7,265 nucleotides of DNA from Pseudomonadota bacterium (lineage in GTDB: Bacteria > Pseudomonadota > Alphaproteobacteria > Ferrovibrionales > Ferrovibrionaceae), in NCBI GenBank assembly GCA_021793055.1, contig JAJYTL010000163.1:1-7265 (forward strand), read 5' to 3'. Within the stretch, counting starts at the first letter, position 1. Each line of letters begins with the position of its first letter. The notes beneath the pieces are model-generated. The model was given only the letters and a program-made list of their open reading frames with translations. It searched no databases and had not been told where the DNA came from. Positions 1-4,848 of the stretch are shown piece by piece. A program made the translations under genes and the position numbers.

Positions 1-48
1 CGCGGCATAGAACGCGGCCTGGAACAAGGCCGAGCGGACCCAGGTCAC
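1..48 (-). CDS. PlsC-type 1-acylglycerol-3-phosphate acyltransferase, N-terminal fragment (partial)
   Basis: This is the first 16 codons of a gene that continues past the left edge. Its GTG start (48-46) overlaps the TGA stop of the YdcF-family gene in a GTGA junction. The translation is MTWVRSALFQAAFYAA. The pattern of a short start, a basic residue, then LF-x3-FY resembles the N-terminal membrane-entry helix of bacterial 1-acyl-sn-glycerol-3-phosphate acyltransferases (PlsC), which make phosphatidic acid at the inner membrane. From memory, such an acyltransferase often follows ftsE-ftsX-ydcF in alphaproteobacteria, which supports the call. The catalytic HX4D motif lies outside the window, so the assignment rests on 16 residues and position alone. 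Another membrane protein remains possible. Confidence 0.55.
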   Translation of the reverse strand, partial: MTWVRSALFQAAFYAA

Positions 49-707
49 AGCTCGCCCCAGAAGCTGTAGAGCCAGTGGCCGAGATCGAATCCCGACCAGG
101 CGTCGAAGCGATCGCTGATCAGGGCCGCGATGTATTTTTCGTATTCGACCACGATCAGCGGCAGCACCTGGCCGAAGGCCCAGGGCGTCGTCAGGCCGAA
201 GGGCTTGGGAAACACCGGATAGGGATAAAGCTTCACGTGCGGCATGTGGCGCTGCATTTCGAGCAGCGCGCGCGGCATGTGATAGGTCGCGGTGACGACA
301 TAGAGCGAGCGGTAGCCTTCCATCGCCGCCCATTTCGCCGTCTCCACCGCGTTGCCGCGGGTGTCGGTGGCGGTGAAGCCGAGATCGGTGCAGCAGGCGA
401 TCAGCCCGTCGCTCGGCTTCACCAGGGCCGCGATCATCGCCTTGCTGGTGCCGGGATGCACGCCCGAGATCAGCATCCGCTTGCCCTTCTTCGCCTTCAG
501 CAGCGCGAGTCCGGCGGCGATGCGGGCCGGTCCGCCGGTCAGCACCACGATGCCGTCGGCGACCTGGTTCGCCGGATCGGGGCGCAGCGGGATGTCGGCG
601 ACGAAGCGGGCGAGCCCGCCGAGCCAGAGCAGAAGAAACGCCCCCGAGACGATGGCGAGCCGTCGCAGCCAGCGCGGCGGCTTGCCAGCGTCGCGATCCA
701 ATCTCAT
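45..707 (-). CDS. YdcF/DUF218 family membrane protein
   Basis: This 220-residue protein has one N-terminal membrane segment at about residues 16-38, then a soluble domain with DUF218/YdcF landmarks: VVLTGGPARI (54-63), SGVHPG (81-86), the polar DTRGNAVETA stretch (115-124) and VTATYHMPRAL (138-148). Family members such as SanA, YdcF and ElyC are envelope proteins; ElyC is linked to peptidoglycan and lipid-carrier homeostasis, but no enzymatic reaction is settled for most of them. The ATG at 707 overlaps the TGA of the upstream phosphatase gene in an ATGA junction. A GGGGA element at 718-714, six bases ahead of the ATG, could act as ribosome binding site. The gene lies fourth in the ftsE operon and overlaps the downstream acyltransferase start by four bases. 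The fold assignment is firm; the role, perhaps in envelope assembly, is inferred from context. Confidence 0.9.
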   Translation of the reverse strand: MRLDRDAGKPPRWLRRLAIVSGAFLLLWLGGLARFVADIPLRPDPANQVADGIVVLTGGPARIAAGLALLKAKKGKRMLISGVHPGTSKAMIAALVKPSDGLIACCTDLGFTATDTRGNAVETAKWAAMEGYRSLYVVTATYHMPRALLEMQRHMPHVKLYPYPVFPKPFGLTTPWAFGQVLPLIVVEYEKYIAALISDRFDAWSGFDLGHWLYSFWGEL

Positions 708-1258
708 GACGCGTCCCCGAGCAGGGCCGCGACCGCGGCGGCGAGATCGGCGTGAATCGCGACCGGCTGCACGGAATCGGGCAGACCCTCGGCGCGATGG
801 CCATCGCCATGGCCGGTGAGGACCAGGATGCGGCGGCAGCCGGCGGCGGTCGCGGCCTCAAGATCGCGCAGCGAATCGCCGATCATCACCGTCTCGGCCG
901 GGCGGGCGCCGAAACGCGCCATGGCTTCCTGCAACATGCCGGGGCCGGGCTTGCGCCGCGGCCCGGCGCGGCCGGGGTGGTCGGCGGCGAAGAAGATCGC
1001 ATCGAGCGACGCCCCGGCGCGGGCGAGGCGGGCTTCCAGCGCCGCGTGGATCGTCGCCAGCATCGCCCGATCGATGATGCCGCGGCCGACCGCGCTCTGA
1101 TTGGTGCACACGGCGACCTTGTGCCCGGCGCGGTTCAGCCGCGCCACCGCTTCCGCCGCGCCGGGAATGAGCACCAGCTCATCCGGGCTTTTGACGTAGC
1201 CCTCGCGTTCCTGGTTGAGAACGCCGTCGCGATCGAGGAGAACCAGCACGGCGCTCAC
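704..1258 (-). CDS. HAD-IIIA phosphatase, GmhB-like (zinc ligands missing)
   Basis: This 184-residue protein is a HAD-superfamily phosphatase of the GmhB/HisB-N (HAD-IIIA) type. Visible motifs are DRDGVLN with nucleophile D9 and acid/base D11, the CTNQSAVGRG loop with T52-N53 (motif II), RRKPGPGM with K103 (motif III), and MIGDSLRDLEAA with D128 and D132 (magnesium site). Classical GmhB removes the C7 phosphate of heptose 1,7-bisphosphate in LPS inner-core synthesis. Here the zinc loop is altered: the C-P-H and C-x-C ligands of E. coli GmhB are replaced by AADHPGRAGPRRKP (residues 91-104), with no cysteine. The substrate is therefore uncertain and I withhold a gene symbol. The start is the GTG at 1258-1256, overlapping the ftsX TGA (GTGA). 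The frame stays open far upstream, but that part lies antisense-free inside ftsX in another frame and is not family-like. Confidence 0.88.
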   Translation of the reverse strand: MSAVLVLLDRDGVLNQEREGYVKSPDELVLIPGAAEAVARLNRAGHKVAVCTNQSAVGRGIIDRAMLATIHAALEARLARAGASLDAIFFAADHPGRAGPRRKPGPGMLQEAMARFGARPAETVMIGDSLRDLEAATAAGCRRILVLTGHGDGHRAEGLPDSVQPVAIHADLAAAVAALLGDAS

Positions 1259-2169
1259 ATCATGTGCTTCAAGGTGCGCCGCACGGTGAGCCGCGCGGTC
1301 CACACCGCGAGCAGCACCGCGAACAGCGGCACGGCGGCGAGCGCCGCCCAGCCGACGTGGGAGAAATGCACCGCGGGCGGCACCGGCAGCGCGACCAGCG
1401 CCGCGATGCGGCCGAGGAACCACAGGATCGCCGCCGCGGCGCCGATCCCGAGCACCGCGCCAATGGCCGAGAGCTTGAAGGTGTGCAGCGCGAATTGCCG
1501 CGCGATATAGCTGTCGCGGGCGCCCATCAGGTGCAGAAGTTCGATCACCTCGTGATGCACGGCCAAGCCCGCCCGGGTCGCGAAGACCACCATCATCACG
1601 GTGGCGAGCGCGATCAACAGCACCACCGCCGCGCTCAGGCTCTCGGCGACATGGATGAAGCGCACCAGCGGCTTCAGCCACAAGCTGGCGTCGTCGAGCC
1701 GAGCATCCGGCACCTTGGCCCGCAACGCCTTCCGCAAGGCGGCGGTATCGAGGCTGGCGCCCGGTTTCAGCCGGACCGAGATCAATCGCGGCACCGGGAT
1801 GTCCTTCGGCAACGGCCCGGCGCCGAGCCAAGGCTTCAACAGCGTCTCGATATCGCGCCGGCCCAAGGGCGTCGCGCGGGCCACCGCCCGATGGGCCCTG
1901 AGCAGCTTGAGCGCCGCCTTGACCGAGGCGGCGGCCGCGGCATCCGCATCGGCGGTCGCGTCGCCGGCCTTGGCCGCGGCGGCGGAACCGGGCGCGATCT
2001 CGACCGTGAGGCGGCCGGCGACGCCGGCCCGCCAGCCGGCCAGCGAATGATCGAGAATGAAAGCGCCGGCCAGCGCCAGCACCGCGAGGAAGACCATCGC
2101 CGCCATGACCAGCGAGAGCAGGCGGCCGCCCGCGTCCTTCTCCAGCGGCAGATCGAGCGGCCCCCACAT
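1255..2169 (-). CDS. ftsX: Cell division protein FtsX
   Basis: This 304-residue protein is the membrane subunit of the FtsEX complex, which uses ATP hydrolysis in the cytoplasm to switch on peptidoglycan hydrolases (directly or through EnvC-type adaptors) at the septum. Four membrane segments are apparent at about residues 17-40, 177-198, 233-256 and 273-293, with a large extracytoplasmic loop between the first two, the usual FtsX layout. The conserved cytoplasmic stretch EVIELLHLMGARDSYIARQF (208-227) marks the permease domain, and the N-terminal LPLEKDAGGRLL is typical of alphaproteobacterial FtsX. The ATG at 2169 shares one base with the ftsE stop (TGATG). An alanine-rich, low-complexity stretch at residues 62-87 in the extracytoplasmic loop looks like a lineage-specific insertion. 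Immediate adjacency to ftsE makes the call secure. Confidence 0.95.
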   Translation of the reverse strand: MWGPLDLPLEKDAGGRLLSLVMAAMVFLAVLALAGAFILDHSLAGWRAGVAGRLTVEIAPGSAAAAKAGDATADADAAAAASVKAALKLLRAHRAVARATPLGRRDIETLLKPWLGAGPLPKDIPVPRLISVRLKPGASLDTAALRKALRAKVPDARLDDASLWLKPLVRFIHVAESLSAAVVLLIALATVMMVVFATRAGLAVHHEVIELLHLMGARDSYIARQFALHTFKLSAIGAVLGIGAAAAILWFLGRIAALVALPVPPAVHFSHVGWAALAAVPLFAVLLAVWTARLTVRRTLKHMM

Positions 2170-2831
2170 CAGCGGCGCTCAATCTTCAGTTCGCCGGCTT
2201 GGAGGCGCCAGACCGGCTTGCCGGCGCTCTCGATCAGGCGGCGATCGTGGGTCGCGACCACCACCGTGGTGCCGATCTTGTTGAGCTCGAGAAAAAGACG
2301 CATCAGTCGCAGCGCGCGCTCGGGATCGACATTGCCGGTGGGCTCGTCGGCGAGCAGCAGCTTGGGCCGCGTGATCACCGCCCGCGCGATGGCGACGCCC
2401 TGCTTCTCGCCGCCGGACAGCGTCGGCGGCCGGGCATTGACCTTGTCCTCGAGCCCGACCCAGGCGAGCAGCTCGGCAACGTGGCTGCGGATCTCGTCCT
2501 TCTTGGCGCCGGCGATGCGCAGCGGCAGCGCGACGTTGTCCATGGCGCTCAAATGATCGAGCAAGCGGAAATCCTGGAACACGACGCCGATGCGCCGCCG
2601 GAGCGCCGGCAACTCGCGGCGCTCGACCTCGGCCAGGTTGCGCTCAAACATGGTGATCAGCCCGCGCGAGGGCCGGTGCGCGAGATAGAGCAGCCGCAGC
2701 AGCGAGGTCTTGCCGGCGCCCGAGGCGCCGGTGAGGAAATGAAACGAACCGGGTTCGAGATGAAAACTGACGTCGCGGAGCACCTCGGGGCCGAGCCCGT
2801 AGCGGAGGCCGACGTTTTCAAACCGAATCAC
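2169..2831 (-). CDS. ftsE: Cell division ATP-binding protein FtsE
   Basis: This 220-residue ABC ATPase is the cytoplasmic partner of FtsX. Motifs in order are Walker A GASGAGKTS (35-43), Q-loop VVFQD (Q86), ABC signature LSGGE (138-142), Walker B LLLADEPTG with D162 and E163, and H-loop THD (H195). The start is the GTG at 2831-2829, giving VIRFENVGLRYG, the normal FtsE opening. An AGGGAG ribosome binding site lies seven bases upstream. The frame is open up to 3080, but that extension is G-, W- and R-rich and unlike any FtsE. One oddity is LSGGEKQG, where the residue after the signature Gln is Gly145 and most relatives have Arg. The length fits the family (about 220-230). It heads the minus-strand operon and is divergent from the zinc-ribbon gene. 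Confidence 0.96.
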   Translation of the reverse strand: MIRFENVGLRYGLGPEVLRDVSFHLEPGSFHFLTGASGAGKTSLLRLLYLAHRPSRGLITMFERNLAEVERRELPALRRRIGVVFQDFRLLDHLSAMDNVALPLRIAGAKKDEIRSHVAELLAWVGLEDKVNARPPTLSGGEKQGVAIARAVITRPKLLLADEPTGNVDPERALRLMRLFLELNKIGTTVVVATHDRRLIESAGKPVWRLQAGELKIERR

Positions 2832-2838
2832 GCGTCTG

Positions 2839-2844
2839 CTCCCT
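2839..2844 (-). promoter_or_regulatory. Ribosome binding site of ftsE
   Basis: On the minus strand AGGGAG stands seven bases before the GTG at 2831. It is the best Shine-Dalgarno match at any gene start in the window. It decides the ftsE start against the much longer open frame reaching 3080. Confidence 0.7.
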
Positions 2845-2986
2845 GAACGCCCGCCGACCCATCGCCGGCCAACCCATCGCCCGCCGCAGACCACCGCCCC
2901 GCCAAGCCGGCGCGATGGCCCGGCCGCGGCCGAAAAGCCCCGCCACCCCGCCATCCAAACGGCCCTCGGACCCCGACAGACCGGCA

Positions 2987-3012
2987 CCCTCCGCACCCGC
3001 TTCGCCCGGCCC
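2987..3012 (-). other. G-quadruplex-type motif in the putative ftsE leader
   Basis: Read on the minus strand, four GGG runs (3012-3010, 3007-3005, 2998-2996, 2989-2987) are separated by loops of 2, 6 and 6 bases, which meets the usual G3+N1-7 pattern. It lies about 156 bases upstream of the ftsE start. Such patterns are frequent by chance in very GC-rich DNA, so function is unproven. Confidence 0.35.
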
Positions 3013-3020
3013 GCGCCAGC

Positions 3021-3049
3021 TTGTTTGCTGGGCGCAAAAGGCCTATAAG
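3021..3049 (+). promoter_or_regulatory. Candidate sigma70-type promoter for the zinc-ribbon/hpt/regulator operon
   Basis: TTGTTT (3021-3026) and TATAAG (3044-3049) are separated by exactly 17 bases. The -10 hexamer matches the consensus at five of six positions; the -35 matches only at its TTG. Transcription would start near 3056, leaving a leader of about 23 bases before the ATG at 3079. It sits in the only clearly A+T-richer stretch of the intergenic region. No strong Shine-Dalgarno sequence precedes the ATG. Confidence 0.45.
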
Positions 3050-3078
3050 TTCTAATCTTCGGATGCAATCGTTTTCCC

Positions 3079-3744
3079 ATGATACTGACATGCCCTGAGT
3101 GCGCAACGCGGTATCTTGTCGATCCGGCGGCGCTGGCGCCTGACGGGCGCCAGGTGCGCTGCGCTAAATGTCAGCACAGCTGGTGGGAACAGCCGCCGGC
3201 GGACATGCCGAAACGGATCGACGTCGAACCGCTGCCGCGCGTCGTGCGGCCGATTCCGCCGGGGTCCAATCTCCCGGCGCTGGTGCAGTCGCGCGAGAAA
3301 AATTCGCGCGCCGCGGGCTGGCTCGTCTTCGCCGTGGCGCTGATCCTGGCGCTGGCGCTGCTCTGGTTCGGCCGGACGCGCATCGCTGCGGTGTGGCCGC
3401 CGGCCGAGGTGATCTATTCGGCGCTCGGCGTCTCGGTGGCGGGGCCGCCGCCGCTGGCCGTGCGCGACCTCAAGTCCGCGACCATCACCGACAAGGGCGC
3501 GACGGTGCTGACCGTGAGCGGCAAAATCGTCAACAAGAGCGCGCTGCCGCAGACCACGCCGCCGTTAAAGATCGTGCTGCGCGACGCGGCACACAAGCAG
3601 ATCTACCAGTGGGTCTACACGCCGCCGGCCGAAGTCATCAAGCCCGGCGGCCAAGTCGCGTTCTCGACCAAGCTCAACGGGCCGCCGGCCGGGGCCCAAT
3701 CCCTTCGCATCTTCTTCCTGACCGATGACGGGCCGGCGTCCTGA
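3079..3744 (+). CDS. Zinc-ribbon (MJ0042-type) and DUF3426 membrane protein
   Basis: This 221-residue protein opens with MILTCPECATRYLVD and carries two CxxC pairs (C5/C8 and C28/C31), forming an MJ0042-type zinc ribbon. A basic and proline-rich linker follows, then one membrane helix at about residues 79-97 (WLVFAVALILALALLWFG). The C-terminal DUF3426 domain at about 120-215 has the usual beta-rich pattern (LTVSGKIVNKS, 144-154). The topology would place the zinc ribbon in the cytoplasm and DUF3426 in the periplasm. The molecular function of this architecture is not known to me; it is widespread in proteobacteria. The ATG at 3079 is directly followed by the zinc ribbon, so the start is well placed. 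It is the first gene of the plus-strand operon, and its last 20 bases overlap hpt. Confidence 0.92.
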   Translation: MILTCPECATRYLVDPAALAPDGRQVRCAKCQHSWWEQPPADMPKRIDVEPLPRVVRPIPPGSNLPALVQSREKNSRAAGWLVFAVALILALALLWFGRTRIAAVWPPAEVIYSALGVSVAGPPPLAVRDLKSATITDKGATVLTVSGKIVNKSALPQTTPPLKIVLRDAAHKQIYQWVYTPPAEVIKPGGQVAFSTKLNGPPAGAQSLRIFFLTDDGPAS

Positions 3745-4288
3745 GGCCAAGGCCGCGGAGACGACGACGCCACGGATCGGCGTGGTTTTCAGCGCCGAGG
3801 ACATCGCCGATCGGGTCGCGGCGCTGGCGCGCCAGATCGGCGCCGATTTCGGCGCCGACATGCTGATCGTCGCGATCCTTAAGGGCAGCTTCGTCTTCGC
3901 CGCCGATCTGGTGCGCGCGCTGCACCACGCCGGCGTCCGCCCCGAGATCGACTTCCTGACACTCTCGAGCTACGGCGCCGGCACCGAGCCCGGCGCCATC
4001 CGCGTCGGTCAGGACGTCACCAGCCGGCTCGACGGCCGCGAGGTGCTGCTCCTCGACGACATCCTCGATTCCGGGCGCACCGTCGGCTTCGCCAAGGACC
4101 TGCTGGAGCGCCGGGGCGCCAAGGTCCGGGTCTGCGTCCTGCTCGACAAACGGGGCCGCCGCGCCGCGCCGGTCGCCGCCGATTACGTCGGCTTTGTCTG
4201 TCCAAACCGCTTCGTTGTCGGCTATGGTCTCGATCAAGCGCATTATTGGCGCGAGCTTCCCTTCATCGGCGCGATCGACGGAATCTGA
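3725..4288 (+). CDS. hpt: Hypoxanthine phosphoribosyltransferase
   Basis: This 187-residue type I phosphoribosyltransferase converts hypoxanthine (and often guanine) plus PRPP to IMP (GMP) and pyrophosphate in cytoplasmic purine salvage. Landmarks are LKGSFVF (52-58), SSYG in the flexible loop (81-84), the PRPP-binding loop VLLLDDILDSGRT (107-119) with D111/D112 and probable catalytic base D115, DK at 141-142 for the purine carbonyl, and FVVGYGLD (163-170) with D170. The length and motif order match bacterial Hpt. The ATG at 3725 lies inside the end of the preceding gene (20-base overlap), giving a short poorly conserved lead of about 17 residues. A GTG at 3782 just before VFSAED is an alternative start, and neither has a strong ribosome binding site. 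The response regulator follows after four bases. Confidence 0.95.
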   Translation: MTGRRPEAKAAETTTPRIGVVFSAEDIADRVAALARQIGADFGADMLIVAILKGSFVFAADLVRALHHAGVRPEIDFLTLSSYGAGTEPGAIRVGQDVTSRLDGREVLLLDDILDSGRTVGFAKDLLERRGAKVRVCVLLDKRGRRAAPVAADYVGFVCPNRFVVGYGLDQAHYWRELPFIGAIDGI

Positions 4289-4292
4289 ACAC

Positions 4293-4673
4293 ATGGCCCG
4301 AATTCTTCTGGTCGACGACGAAGAGACCGTGCGCGCGTTCGTCTGCCGCGCCCTCGGCCTCGGCGGCCATCAGCTGGTCGAGGCCCGCAACGGCGCCGAG
4401 GCGCTGCAAAAGCTCGCCGCCCAGCCCTTCGACCTGCTGCTCACCGACATCGCCATGCCGGTGATGGACGGCATCGCGCTCGCGCTCAAGGCGGCGAAGG
4501 ACTATCCCAAGCTTCGCATCCTGATGATGACCGGCTTCGATGCCGAGAAGGCGCGAGCGCATAACCTGCACTTCCTGGTTCACGACGTGCTGAGCAAGCC
4601 GTTCACGCTCGATCAATTGACCCAGACCGTGGCCCGCGTCCTGGCCGCGCCGCCGGCAGCGGATTCGACCTAG
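4293..4673 (+). CDS. Single-domain response regulator, CpdR-like
   Basis: This 126-residue protein is a stand-alone receiver domain with no output domain. The phosphorylation site is complete: acidic pair D8/D9, phosphoacceptor D52 in LLLTDIAMPVMDG, T80 in MMTGF and K102 in SKPF. The opening MARILLVDDEETVRAFV and the DIxMPxMDGIxLA stretch resemble CpdR, the alphaproteobacterial regulator that controls substrate delivery to the ClpXP protease under the CckA-ChpT relay. However, it lacks the MFITGFAAVAL stretch I associate with canonical CpdR, so it may be a paralogue and I give no symbol. The ATG at 4293 is chosen because the receiver begins there; the longer open frame from 4194 reads through hpt. 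It lies four bases after hpt, and its TAG stop is formed by the edge of the adjacent repeat array. Confidence 0.9.
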   Translation: MARILLVDDEETVRAFVCRALGLGGHQLVEARNGAEALQKLAAQPFDLLLTDIAMPVMDGIALALKAAKDYPKLRILMMTGFDAEKARAHNLHFLVHDVLSKPFTLDQLTQTVARVLAAPPAADST

Positions 4674-4720
4674 CGCACGGACATGATCTTGGGGCGAAAC
4701 GACCCAAGATCATCGTGCGC
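4673..4720. repeat. Hairpin repeat copy 1
   Basis: The stem has 7 outer base pairs (gcgcacg with cgtgcgc), a 3-base GAC bulge on the left side, then 11 pairs (atgatcttggg with cccaagatcat). The tip has one G-A mismatch, two C-G pairs and an AAA triloop at 4697-4699. Confidence 0.9.
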
Positions 4721-4736
4721 CAAGTCATCGGAAACA

Positions 4737-4784
4737 GTGCACGGACATGGTCTCGGATCGTTCCGACCCAAGATCATCGTGCGC
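4737..4784. repeat. Hairpin repeat copy 2 (left arm diverged)
   Basis: This copy keeps the plan of the others, but the left arm reads gtgcacggacatggtctcgg. Two of its three differences from the other copies still pair as G-U wobbles in RNA, and the third makes one C-A mismatch. The right arm is unchanged. Confidence 0.88.
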
Positions 4785-4800
4785 CAAGTTGTCGGAAACA

Positions 4801-4848
4801 GCGCACGGACATGATCTTGGATCGTTCCGACCCAAGATCATCGTGCGC
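4801..4848. repeat. Hairpin repeat copy 3
   Basis: The stem is 7 pairs, a 3-base GAC bulge, and 10 pairs. The tip has an A-C mismatch, three pairs (TCG with CGA) and a TTC triloop at 4825-4827. The 16-base linker found after copies 1 and 2 is absent; the array ends at the stem, inside the stop codon of the DUF4175 gene. Confidence 0.9.

Larger units (their letters stand above)
2832..3078. promoter_or_regulatory. Divergent intergenic region between ftsE and the zinc-ribbon gene
   Basis: This 247-base region separates divergently read operons. The part at about 2845-3015 is strongly C-rich and T-poor on the plus strand, so an ftsE leader RNA would be G-rich. It contains the direct repeat ACCCATCGCC at 2857-2866 and 2872-2881. 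The part at about 3020-3078 is clearly richer in A and T and holds a candidate rightward promoter. I could not identify a convincing leftward promoter for ftsE. The minus-strand TTGCAT near 3068-3063 followed by TATAGG near 3047-3042 has only a 15-base spacer and is weak. No RNA gene or coding sequence is supportable here. Confidence 0.6.
4673..4848. repeat. Tandem 64-bp hairpin repeat array between convergent genes
   Basis: Three copies start at 4673, 4737 and 4801, an exact 64-base period. The third is cut after its hairpin. Each copy is a 48-base imperfect palindrome. The right half gacccaagatcatcgtgcgc is identical in all three (4701-4720, 4765-4784, 4829-4848), and the left half gcgcacggacatgatcttgg is identical in copies 1 and 3. 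Hairpins are joined by a 16-base linker, caagtcatcggaaaca or caagttgtcggaaaca. The array fills the whole convergent gap between the response regulator and the DUF4175 gene. A role as bidirectional transcription barrier, or as a REP-like element, is plausible. No T-run follows any stem, so it is not a classical intrinsic terminator. Confidence 0.95.

Noticed and set aside
75..755. A 226-codon open frame on the plus strand opposite the YdcF-family gene
   Set aside because: It is antisense to a recognised family member and has shadow-type composition (Arg, His, Gly, Ala).
1259..2182. N-terminal extension of the phosphatase frame through ftsX
   Set aside because: The HAD domain starts right at the GTG at 1258; the upstream translation is Arg/Gly-rich out-of-frame ftsX sequence with no similarity to a protein family.
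1264..2556. A 430-codon open frame on the plus strand across ftsX and ftsE
   Set aside because: It lies antisense to two certain genes, its translation is His/Arg/Gln/Gly-rich without domains, and long antisense frames are expected in DNA this GC-rich.
2832..3080. N-terminal extension of ftsE to an ATG at 3080
   Set aside because: The extension is compositionally odd, unlike FtsE, and would overlap the start of the divergent gene. The GTG at 2831 has a good ribosome binding site.
4194..4292. N-terminal extension of the response regulator into hpt
   Set aside because: The receiver domain begins at the ATG at 4293, and the extension is hpt read in another frame.
4673..4848. CRISPR array
   Set aside because: Units are palindromic over 48 bases, linkers are only 16 bases and nearly identical, and no cas genes are present.
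4673..4848. Classical Rho-independent terminators
   Set aside because: The stems are strong, but none is followed by a run of T on either strand; a transcription barrier remains possible but not of the standard type.
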